A DNA stretch of 64,000 bases, taken from NCBI RefSeq assembly GCF_001904745.1, contig NZ_MRCD01000032.1:1-64000 (forward strand). Reading direction: 5' to 3'. The stretch is from Calothrix sp. HK-06. Its GTDB lineage: Bacteria > Cyanobacteriota > Cyanobacteriia > Cyanobacteriales > Nostocaceae. The notes under the pieces are model-generated. The model did no database searches. It was not told the origin of the DNA and saw only the letters and a program-made list of their open reading frames with translations. This document shows, in pieces, positions 56,893 through 64,000 of this stretch (position 1 is the first letter of the stretch; every line of letters begins with the position of its first letter). Position numbers and translations under genes: made by a program.

Positions 56893-57154
56893 CTTTCATT
56901 GCAAATTTTGCGCTCTCCAAAAATGGACTCCGCATAAAAACTACACCTTTGTGAGGTCGTAATTCACGATAAATTTTTTCACCAAAATCTTTATCGTTGG
57001 TAATTAAAAGTCAATCCTCATCAAATGCTTTTTGTAGTATGTCATCATCACTTGTACCACGTGCATTATCGTAAACAGAAAAAACTTCATGCTATTGAGC
57101 TAATAACCAGCGCGCAACGCGAGGTCCTGTACATTCATTAACTAAAAAACGCAT
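56893..57154 (-). pseudogene. DUF5615 PIN-like toxin with two in-frame stops
   Basis: On the minus strand: MRFLVNECTGPRVARWLLAQ, a TAG, HEVFSVYDNARGTSDDDILQ, KAFDED, a TGA, then LLITNDKDFGEKIYRELRPH and KGVVFM. This is the DUF5615 PIN-like family, usually the toxin of a DUF433-DUF5615 pair. The two stops replace a normal residue (probably Gly) and a Trp (TGG to TGA). The ATG abuts the stop of the upstream antitoxin frame (TAA-ATG), the usual operon layout. It cannot yield active toxin. Confidence 0.82.
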
Positions 57155-57401
57155 TTATGCAAACTCTACCTTTAATCTTATTAATGTACTATATAATAGT
57201 GATTTACTTGCAAACAAAAACAAGCTTGAATATCTTCTGAACTTAAAGCTTCGTACTCTTCGAGTATTTCTTCAGTAGTGGCGCCATATACGAGTAAGTT
57301 AAGAATATATTCAACGCTTAAGCGCGTTCCACGTATAAGAGGTTTTTCTGATAGTACATTTTTTTAGTAACTATTCGTTCTAGTAATTGATTATCTGTCA
57401 T
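57155..57401 (-). pseudogene. DUF433 antitoxin with two frameshifts
   Basis: On the minus strand: MTDNQLLERIVTKK in one frame. After an A-run, the next frame gives VLSEKPLIRGTRLSVEYILN, LLVYGATTEEILEEYEALSS and EDIQAC. A third piece, FASKSLLYSTLIRLKVEFA, ends at the TAA. Together they make a full DUF433 protein (helix-turn-helix antitoxin). The first break lies in a run of seven A, the second in a T-rich run. Its toxin partner is directly downstream and is also broken. Confidence 0.82.
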
Positions 57402-57522
57402 GGCTAAAATTCGTTACATATAATTCAATTATATTACTAAAGACAATTCCAGTTACTCCAAAATTAAAGATTCAGTTCAAAAATACCTGTCAAAAAGTTC
57501 ATACTATATATACTCTCAAGCA

Positions 57523-57674
57523 AAAAGCCCAGTTATTATAACTAGGCTTTTATGGGGTAAGTCCCCTTATGTTTAAATTATTAAGTTCAATATAGCGTTG
57601 TTTATCTAATTAGTACTACCAGAGCGTTGATACCAATTTCGGAAAATAATTAAAAGATGTTCAGTTAATCTAAG
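57523..57674. repeat. 200-bp dispersed repeat, copy 3 (shorter)
   Basis: The same two hairpins, then gttcaatatagcgttgtttat and aatttcggaaaataatt, but it diverges before the ggcgccaacttt end of the other copies. It lies between the toxin-antitoxin remnant and murD, not beside an intact forward-strand gene. A CTTGTGG...CCACAAG dispersed palindrome follows at about 57702-57769. Confidence 0.8.
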
Positions 57675-57777
57675 GGACTTTCTAAAAAAATGTGCAAATT
57701 TCTCTTGTGGGGTAGGCAAAGAAAGCCCGCCCTTTGTATGGAACGGGCAAGGATGCCCATTCCACAAGATTATTAGT

Positions 57778-59157
57778 CTACTGTTTGACAAACTCTAGGC
57801 ATACTTTGCGGAAGTCATCGCCACGCACTTCAAAGTTGGGATATTGGTCAAAGCTTGCACATGCTGGTGAAAGTAAAACTACTGATGCTTGATGTTGCTT
57901 CGCTAACTCTGCGGCTCTTGGCACTGCTTTCTCTATAGTTCCCGCATCTTCAAAGTTAGTATATCCAACTTCTTGTAAACGCTGACTAAAATACGGCGCC
58001 GCGTTACCAATTAAAACAACTACGGCTGCTTGCTGCTGTATTTTTGCTAGCCATGCAGTATCATCACCTTCTTTTGCTTCTCCACCAGCAATTAATATAA
58101 CAGGACTTTTTACTGATGCTAAACCAACTTCGGCTGCATCATAATTAGTCGCTTTACTATCGTTGATAAAATCAATTCCTTCCCAAGTACATATATATTC
58201 CAAGCGATGTGGAACACCAGGGAACTCGCTAACACCTTTATGAATAGCTTCGGGTTCTATACCTGCTAACCGCGCGGCAGCTACAGACATGAGTAAGTTT
58301 TGTAAATTATGGGCGCCTACCATTCGCAGTGCTGACGCTTCTATTATTTTTAATGGTTCAGAAGAAATTTTCTCTATTACCCAACCATCTTCAATATAAA
58401 AACCTTTCTCATTAATAAGTTGCTGTTTACCGTGTATACTTGTCCAATAAGCATCTGACCATTCACTGGCGCCTATTTTACGTAAGTATGGGTCATCGCC
58501 ATTGAATACTTTTAATTCAGAGTTATGTAGTAATTTAGCTTTAATGTTGTAGTAATTTTCAAGCGTTTTGTGACGTGCGAGGTGGTCGGGTGTGAAAGTA
58601 GTCCAAATACCTATTCGTGGAGCAAAGGTAGAAGAAGACTCTACTTGATAACTACTAATTTCACCAATAACCCAATCTAATTTATTTTCGTTCTCAGCTT
58701 TTTCAAATTCTAGAGCAACTTCTGTAGCTGCATAGCCAATGTTACCGCAGGCAGGCGCCTTTAATTGTGCTGCTTGAAATATTGCTGCTGTTAATGCAGT
58801 AGTAGTAGTTTTACCGTTAGTACCTGTGATACCAACCCACGGTACTGTATTCAAATGGCGCCATGCGAGTTCCATTTCGCCAATGGTTTCTATGCCGATT
58901 TCGCGTGCTTTGACTAAGACAGGAATATCCCAAGCTACACCGGGACTAACAACTATTAATTTCGGTAAATCGTTATCGAGTTGTAAAGTATAACCCAGTT
59001 TAACTGTGATTTGTTCGGCTGCTAATAGTTCTTGTTGTTTGAGTAGGTCGGGGGAGGTTTTAGAATCACCTAACTCTACCTCCCAACCTGCTCTTTTCAA
59101 CAATCTTGCCGCAGCGACACCGGACTTTCCCAATCCAATTACATGGGCTTTGGACAT
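57778..59157 (-). CDS. murD: UDP-N-acetylmuramoyl-alanine--D-glutamate ligase
   Basis: MurD adds D-glutamate to UDP-MurNAc-L-Ala in peptidoglycan synthesis, in the cytoplasm. The 459 residues show the N-terminal Rossmann-like domain ([20 protein letters not shown]), the ATP loop [20 protein letters not shown] near residue 112 and the central-domain block [20 protein letters not shown]. The C-terminal domain carries [20 protein letters not shown], then NDSKATN and [11 protein letters not shown], all family landmarks. The length is typical. It is monocistronic or weakly linked to glyS, whose stop lies 81 bases upstream of this start. Confidence 0.97.
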   Translation of the reverse strand: MSKAHVIGLGKSGVAAARLLKRAGWEVELGDSKTSPDLLKQQELLAAEQITVKLGYTLQLDNDLPKLIVVSPGVAWDIPVLVKAREIGIETIGEMELAWRHLNTVPWVGITGTNGKTTTTALTAAIFQAAQLKAPACGNIGYAATEVALEFEKAENENKLDWVIGEISSYQVESSSTFAPRIGIWTTFTPDHLARHKTLENYYNIKAKLLHNSELKVFNGDDPYLRKIGASEWSDAYWTSIHGKQQLINEKGFYIEDGWVIEKISSEPLKIIEASALRMVGAHNLQNLLMSVAAARLAGIEPEAIHKGVSEFPGVPHRLEYICTWEGIDFINDSKATNYDAAEVGLASVKSPVILIAGGEAKEGDDTAWLAKIQQQAAVVVLIGNAAPYFSQRLQEVGYTNFEDAGTIEKAVPRAAELAKQHQASVVLLSPACASFDQYPNFEVRGDDFRKVCLEFVKQ

Positions 59158-59238
59158 AGACTGTATTATTTCCCTGGTTAAGCCTTTTTATATTAGCGTT
59201 AATTTGTTACATCCGCAAAGCTTTTTTTTACATTGTTG

Positions 59239-61386
59239 CTAACTTTTTACGATACATCCAAAGTCCGCTAAAACACGGGCATGATTTCGCAGCAAACCCA
59301 GCGTATTTAGCCTGTTGCGCTTAATATCTGGATTGGGATCCATTACTAAAACACTTTCGGCACCGTCAAAAAAAGTACTTACTGTTGGGGCAATTTGCTG
59401 TAACGCTGCTACAAGCTTCTCGTAGTCGCGTGATTTTTGTGCTGCTTGAGTTTGCGGCAGTAAATTTACTAGTGCGTTATAAAATGCTTCTTCGGATGGT
59501 TTCTGAAATAAGTCTTTACTCACAAGCTGCGTTGGGTCTAACTGTTGAAAGTCTAAGTCACCTTGTGCTGCTAACCTTGTAGAACGGTTAACGGTTTCGT
59601 AAATTTCGCTTAACCGACCGTTATTACGAATTTGTTGTAAGAAAGTGGCGCGGTTTCTAACATCTAGTAAATCCTGTAATGCTCTTTCTGTATACTCTGG
59701 GTCTTCCCCTAACACCGCATTTACCAAGTCGTAGTCGATTTGTTTTTCCTCTTGCAGTAACGTCTTTACTCGTTGTAAGAAGAAATCTTTTAGAATCGGA
59801 ATCAATTTCGCCGCATCTTTGTTGTATGCGGTTGCAAAATCATTTACTACCTGTTTAAGTAGCTCAATTAGATTTATCGTTAAATCTCCTGCCCAAGTTA
59901 TATTAACTATTGCGTTTGCCGCACGTCGCAGTGCAAACGGGTCAGAAGAACCTGTGGGAATCATGCCCAAACCAAATATGCTTACTAAAGTATCGAGACG
60001 GTCAGCTAAACCAACAACTTGTCCAGTTAAAGTTTGCGGCAAACTATCATCAGCATTACGTGGTAAATAGTGTTCAAAAATAGCTTTTGATACCGCTTCG
60101 TTTTCTCCAGATACTGCAGCGTATTTTTCTCCCATTACACCTTGTAGTTCGGGAAACTCGTAGACCATCTGGCTAACCAAATCAGCTTTACATAGTAATG
60201 CTGCCCTTTGAATATCTTGGCTATCCTTCTCTGATAAATTTAACTGTGTTGAAATATACTTAGCAACTTGGCAAATTCTATCAACCTTAAGTCGTACTGA
60301 CCCCAAGTCTTCTTGGAAAGTTACAGTTTCCAAATTCGGCAAAAAGCTTTCTAACTTTTTCTCAACGTCTTTATCGTAGAAGTAGCGACCATCTGCAAGA
60401 CGCGCGCGTATAACTCGTGCATTACCCACCGCAATCACATCTGACTTTTTGGGGTCGCCATTCGATACAGTAATAAAGTTAGACAGGAGCTTCCTTTTAT
60501 CTTCGCCTTGAAAAACAGGGAAATAACGCTGGTGTGTCACCATCACCGTTGTAATAACCTCAGTCGGTAACTCCAAAAACTCTGATTCAAAATTACCAAC
60601 TACTGCCGAAGGATACTCAACTAAGTTTATTACTTCCTCTAATAAATCAGGGTAAATTTCAGTGGCGCCTTTTTTACTACCAGCAGCAGCATACACTTGT
60701 TCCTTAATTGTATTACCACGTTCAGCAGCATCAACAACAACATACGCTGACCGCAAAGTTTCAACATAATCATTCGCATGGGCAATACTCACTTCTTCTG
60801 GATGTAACACCCGATGACCGCGCGAAGTACGGTTACTAATAACTTTCTCCGAACCATTATCCAACTCCATCGGTAACACCGCATCATCTAACAATGTTAC
60901 TAACCAACGAATCGGTCGAGAAAAGCGCGCATCTCCATCACCCCAGCGCATCAACCGTTTACCTTCCAAACTAAAAATCCATTGTGGTACAAGTTCGGTA
61001 AATATTTCTGCAACTGGGCGCCCAGGAATACTTTTCTTCACGAAAATAAAATCACCCTTATCAGTTGGACGCATTTCAAAAGCAGAAATTTCCACCCCTT
61101 GCTTTTTCGCAAACCCCACCGCTGCAGGCGTAGGTGTACCATCTTCTTTGAAAGCACTTTTCGCAGGTGGACCCTTTATTTCCTCTTCCCTATCAGGTTG
61201 CTGTGCAGGTAAACCCGTTATCAACAACGCTAACCGTCGCGGAGTTCCATATATCTTTACAGTCTCGCAAGCTAAACTATTTTCATCAAGAGACTTTGGG
61301 ATACGCTGCTCCCACTGCTTCAGCGCACTACTTACAAAACTTGCTGGCAGTTCCTCTGTACCAACTTCCAATAAAAAACTAGGCAT
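59239..61386 (-). CDS. glyS: glycine-tRNA ligase, beta subunit
   Basis: The beta subunit of the bacterial alpha2-beta2 glycyl-tRNA synthetase, charging tRNA-Gly. The start [20 protein letters not shown] is the conserved N-terminus. Over 715 residues it has the B3/B4-like and HD-like regions ([20 protein letters not shown] and [20 protein letters not shown], then EHYLPR) and [33 protein letters not shown] near 510. The C-terminal DALR-type tRNA-binding domain follows. The length is normal. The alpha-subunit gene glyQ is not in view, so the two are unlinked, as in other cyanobacteria. Confidence 0.97.
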   Translation of the reverse strand: MPSFLLEVGTEELPASFVSSALKQWEQRIPKSLDENSLACETVKIYGTPRRLALLITGLPAQQPDREEEIKGPPAKSAFKEDGTPTPAAVGFAKKQGVEISAFEMRPTDKGDFIFVKKSIPGRPVAEIFTELVPQWIFSLEGKRLMRWGDGDARFSRPIRWLVTLLDDAVLPMELDNGSEKVISNRTSRGHRVLHPEEVSIAHANDYVETLRSAYVVVDAAERGNTIKEQVYAAAGSKKGATEIYPDLLEEVINLVEYPSAVVGNFESEFLELPTEVITTVMVTHQRYFPVFQGEDKRKLLSNFITVSNGDPKKSDVIAVGNARVIRARLADGRYFYDKDVEKKLESFLPNLETVTFQEDLGSVRLKVDRICQVAKYISTQLNLSEKDSQDIQRAALLCKADLVSQMVYEFPELQGVMGEKYAAVSGENEAVSKAIFEHYLPRNADDSLPQTLTGQVVGLADRLDTLVSIFGLGMIPTGSSDPFALRRAANAIVNITWAGDLTINLIELLKQVVNDFATAYNKDAAKLIPILKDFFLQRVKTLLQEEKQIDYDLVNAVLGEDPEYTERALQDLLDVRNRATFLQQIRNNGRLSEIYETVNRSTRLAAQGDLDFQQLDPTQLVSKDLFQKPSEEAFYNALVNLLPQTQAAQKSRDYEKLVAALQQIAPTVSTFFDGAESVLVMDPNPDIKRNRLNTLGLLRNHARVLADFGCIVKS

Positions 61387-62300
61387 AGGATTATGTTTAG
61401 CATTTAATCAATTTCATAAGTTTACCTTGCCTGTGAAAAGTATGAAAAATCTAAGCTTGTGGAACAGGCATCCCTGCCTGTGTGAGAATGTGTTTTTATT
61501 TACCACAGAGACTCGACGGGCACAGAGGCAATTTGGCAACAGATATAACGGATGTAACGGATAGTTGATTTTAAATAACTTGCTGGCTATTAAAAATGGC
61601 GCCTTCTAAACCTCTCGGTACCACGCAAAAAGCCTCTTCGTACCATCTTTGGTACCATTTTCGGCACTATTTTTGTACCATAAACAACTTTAAAACAGTG
61701 TATTGAAACAGTAATTTGAATTACACTTAGTCTCTGGGACCAAACTTCGTACAATACCACGGTACCAAGACTATATAAGCGTTTTCCTTGATATTTCCTT
61801 TGTTGCACTCTCAAATTTGGGATCATTTTTACCCATTTTTATGGTACAATTTTGCTGCCGTACCATAAAAATTTGGTACAAGATCAGGTAAAAAATGGTA
61901 CTGTCAGGTTTTTCGGTACCATTACTGTACCATTTAATTTATAAAACTGTACCATTTATTTTTTAATTATAATTTTCATTTTTTACTAATATTTATTTTT
62001 AAAATATTCAATACGCATTTTTTTGATTTAAAGTCAAAAAGTTGCGATAAATAGAAAATAAAGCTTATGATATTGTCACATTACTATCCTCGGCGTGGCG
62101 CCGCAAGTCTTTTCGCTGCGTCCTAGTTTTTTCATGGCGCCACACACCCTACGTTTTTACGTGCAGGAAAGTACATTAGCTCCCCTCGCAGGAGAGGGGT
62201 TGGGGGAGAGGTTTAAATTCCTCCTCTGTGTTCTCTGCGTCTCTGTGGTGAAATTAAAAGCTTGACTGCACAGGCGAGGACGCCTATGCCACAACTTATG
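61387..62300. other. 914-base gene-free region rich in repeats
   Basis: No gene is supported. From left: a CTTGTGGAACAGGC palindrome (61458-61483), a ttaccacagagac dispersed repeat, the AACGGATGTAACGGATAG sequence also found at 31855, and an array of GGTAC-type sites (61617-61954). An A/T-rich stretch follows, then two GGCGCC sites near 62097 and 62136, a CTCCCCTCGCAGGAGAGGGG hairpin near 62180, and another TGCACAGGCG repeat (62266-62294) at the end of the AAA ATPase gene. Confidence 0.6.
61617..61954. repeat. array of twelve GGTAC/GTACC sites
   Basis: GGTAC or GTACC occurs at 61617, 61640, 61651, 61675, 61761, 61843, 61860, 61875, 61897, 61915, 61927 and 61949. Four of these are the palindrome GGTACC. 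Most are extended as ATGGTAC or GTACCAT. Distances cluster near 11-12 and 22-24 bases. Chance expectation for this base composition is about one site. No tandem unit or open frame explains them. Confidence 0.75.
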
Positions 62301-63563
62301 CTACGGTTTGTTTTTAGTATCAGCTTTTTCTTCTGCGAGGCTTTTTTCGATGGCGCCTTCTGTAGTCAACTGACCCAAGGCGCCTGACACCATTAATTTA
62401 GGCAAACTCTCAATATCTTTTAACCTAGTTAATTTACTCTCTCCCGTTGTTGTATCCCGGTGAACTACCACTACTGAGGGGACTATATCACCTCCAAATG
62501 CATCGAGTAGAGCAGGGTTATGGGTAGTAACTAAAATATCTATTTCGCGTTTTCTGCCTATTTCGTGTAGCATTCGTGCTAGTAATTCCGCGCGCGACGG
62601 ATGTAACCCGTTATCAACATCTTCTATAATTAACTGGCTACGTTCGGGTATTGTTAATAAAGCCGTCATGATGGCAATAAATCTTAATGTTCCATCTGAC
62701 ATGCTACGCGCATCTACTTCTTGTATTTGTCCGTTTGTCCATTCTTCTTCGCAATATAACATCGCATCGCTAGCATATCTACCAACACGCTCTGCCCAGA
62801 CTTTTAGAATATTTCCTGCTGGTAAACCGCGTGCGTATTCCGAAAGTGTATTTTCGACTTCATCTTGTTTACGTGCCGATAACCCAGCTATGACTCCTGC
62901 AAGATTTGATGCATCGCTGTCTAAACATTTAGAAAGATGCGAGTAGTTCCGCATTTTAGCAGGAATTGGATTAAATACATAAATTTTCTCAAGGTTGCTA
63001 ATTACATGATTAACTTCGGTGATATTATCGAGGACGTAGGTATTTTTAAAGTAAGTTAAAACTGATTTGTCATTATTAGGAAGTGTCCAACGAGCATTTT
63101 TATAGTGTGTGGAAATTTTAAGAATTTTTTCGCGTTCATCTTTTGAATCTATATAGCTGTTAACGAAATCGCGTTCAAAAATCATTGTTTTTTTATCGCG
63201 TTGATACTCACGACAGCTTATTTTTTCTTCGAGTATCATGGCATCGCGTTTTGTTTCTACGGTAATACCATACAAATAATCAACTTGTTTACTTTCACCA
63301 TTTACAAGTGCTTTGAGTGTAAATTCTACTTCGGGTTTGAGAGCTGCCCAGCTAACACCACCACGAATTGGAGGTAGAATTTTATCTCCTGCTAGTGCAA
63401 CTTCAATTTCATATCCATCAACGGTTCGTCTTAAAAACTCAAATGCTTCGACAAGATTGGATTTTCCGCTAGCATTTGTACCTATTAAAACCGTGAGTGG
63501 GTATAGCGGTAGTTCTGCATAACGAAAACTTTTCCAATTTTTCAGAAAGAGGCGCTTTAACAT
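62301..63563 (-). CDS. AAA-family ATPase, RecF/OLD-like
   Basis: An ABC-ATPase-fold protein of the AAA_21/AAA_15 group. I take the ATG at 63563 (MLKRLFLKNWKSFRYAELPL); a TTG six codons earlier is weaker. The 420 residues have Walker A IGTNASGKSNLVEAF near residue 32, a long insertion, the signature-like ARSMSDGTLRFIAIMTALL near 285, Walker B QLIIEDVDNGLHPS and the switch histidine in LVTTHNPALLDAF. Such proteins often sit upstream of a DUF4276 gene in defence-like pairs; here none follows in the 209 bases before murD-side repeats, so it is an orphan in view. The end EEKADTKNKP is charged and disordered. Its role is unknown. Confidence 0.85.
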   Translation of the reverse strand: MLKRLFLKNWKSFRYAELPLYPLTVLIGTNASGKSNLVEAFEFLRRTVDGYEIEVALAGDKILPPIRGGVSWAALKPEVEFTLKALVNGESKQVDYLYGITVETKRDAMILEEKISCREYQRDKKTMIFERDFVNSYIDSKDEREKILKISTHYKNARWTLPNNDKSVLTYFKNTYVLDNITEVNHVISNLEKIYVFNPIPAKMRNYSHLSKCLDSDASNLAGVIAGLSARKQDEVENTLSEYARGLPAGNILKVWAERVGRYASDAMLYCEEEWTNGQIQEVDARSMSDGTLRFIAIMTALLTIPERSQLIIEDVDNGLHPSRAELLARMLHEIGRKREIDILVTTHNPALLDAFGGDIVPSVVVVHRDTTTGESKLTRLKDIESLPKLMVSGALGQLTTEGAIEKSLAEEKADTKNKP

Positions 63564-63596
63564 ACCCACTTTTATGAACAATATCTAATTGTCCTA

Positions 63597-64000
63597 CTAT
63601 CTTCCAATACTTACATCTGGGTTTTCCTCAAGCTTGATTGTATTTTCATGCTTATTATCTGCAAATTCCGATGCTGTTGTATTAAATGTTCCTGCTTGCC
63701 AGCTATCAGCAACATCTTTGATAAAACTTGCAATAGGTATCGCAACTAACACTCCAATAACCCCTCCAAGTTTGGCGCCTATTAATAAAGAAATTACTAC
63801 CCAAACTGGATTTAAGCCTGTTAAATTACCAAGTAGACGAGGCGCCACGATGTTTGAATTGATTTGGTCGAGTCCTACAGAAACAGCAAATATTTCTACT
63901 CCTAACCAAAAATTTTGTAATCCTACCAATAAAGAAACAATAATAATACCAATGGTGGTTCCAAAAGGAAATAGCGAAAATATACCAATGGTAACACCGA
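63597..64000 (-). CDS. AI-2E family transporter (PerM-like), 5' part outside the window
   Basis: The last 130 or so codons of a multi-spanning AI-2E/PerM family protein. The frame is open from the window edge (GVTIGIFSLFPFGTTIGIII) through QNFWLGVEIFAVSVGLDQIN, SNIVAPRLLGNLTGLNPVWV and GVIGVLVAIPIASFIKDV, which are typical of the last helices. A hydrophilic tail ends NPDVSIGR. Family members export small molecules or act as Na+/H+ antiporters; the substrate is unknown. The true start lies beyond position 64000. Confidence 0.85.
   Translation of the reverse strand, partial: GVTIGIFSLFPFGTTIGIIIVSLLVGLQNFWLGVEIFAVSVGLDQINSNIVAPRLLGNLTGLNPVWVVISLLIGAKLGGVIGVLVAIPIASFIKDVADSWQAGTFNTTASEFADNKHENTIKLEENPDVSIGR

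Noticed and set aside
61590-61826. 78-codon frame reading VVYGTKIVPKMVPKMV
   Set aside because: The apparent peptide repeat arises from the GGTAC site array; no start signal and no homology.
62301-63563. AAA ATPase as part of a two-gene defence system
   Set aside because: No DUF4276/nuclease partner lies next to it in the window; an orphan ATPase alone does not support the claim.

Overview
The window is AT-rich chromosomal DNA from a filamentous, probably heterocyst-forming (Nostocales-type) cyanobacterium. The evidence is psaC of photosystem I, a dnaE gene that ends in the N-half of the cyanobacterial split intein, an adjacent pair of flavodiiron genes (flv1/flv3 type), a CIRCE-controlled groES-groL operon, and many short dispersed palindromes typical of these genomes. 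The usual cyanobacterial HIP1 octamer GCGATCGC occurs only about twice. The hexamer GGCGCC instead occurs about 100 times by eye, inside and between genes. No species is claimed.

Layout. 1-4.4 kb: type I restriction-modification genes (hsdM intact, hsdS broken) and a decayed IS1182-type element. 4.7-13.4 kb: glmS, a family 2 glycosidase, an orphan NrtA/NrtB-like transporter pair and a sensor kinase. 13.4-21.3 kb: psaC, then a three-gene operon for secreted and outer-membrane surface proteins (DUF11 domains plus a large beta-barrel). 21.7-32.9 kb: a decayed PII-like gene, a glycosyltransferase, groL/groES, a DUF3445 haem-enzyme-like gene, an alpha/beta hydrolase, two CAP-domain genes with the remnant of a third, a class II aldolase and a frameshifted acetyltransferase.

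33.6-42.0 kb is the most coherent accessory locus. It holds six co-directional genes: cytochrome b5-fused fatty acid desaturase, type III polyketide synthase, peptide-type ABC exporter with a His-rich loop, FHA-ABC transporter, Spy/CpxP-like lipoprotein and a 53-residue protein. It looks like a lipid or polyketide biosynthesis and export pathway.

42.1-57.5 kb: dnaE-N with its intein half, fragments of two-partner-secretion exoproteins, flv1/flv3, a truncated amine oxidase, a broken AbiEii-type nucleotidyltransferase, a PEP-CTERM protein, a fused CrtYc/CrtYd-type lycopene cyclase beside a CrtI fragment, a doubly broken DUF433/DUF5615 toxin-antitoxin pair, and three copies of a roughly 200-bp repeat. 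57.8-64 kb: murD, glyS, a 340-bp stretch with twelve GGTAC-type sites, an AAA ATPase and the end of an AI-2E family transporter.

Two themes run through the window. At least ten genes are recognisably broken, several at short homopolymer or dinucleotide runs, which points to active decay, although some single cases could be sequencing errors. Dispersed intergenic repeats have also entered coding sequence and stayed in frame, most clearly in the 1233-residue barrel protein.
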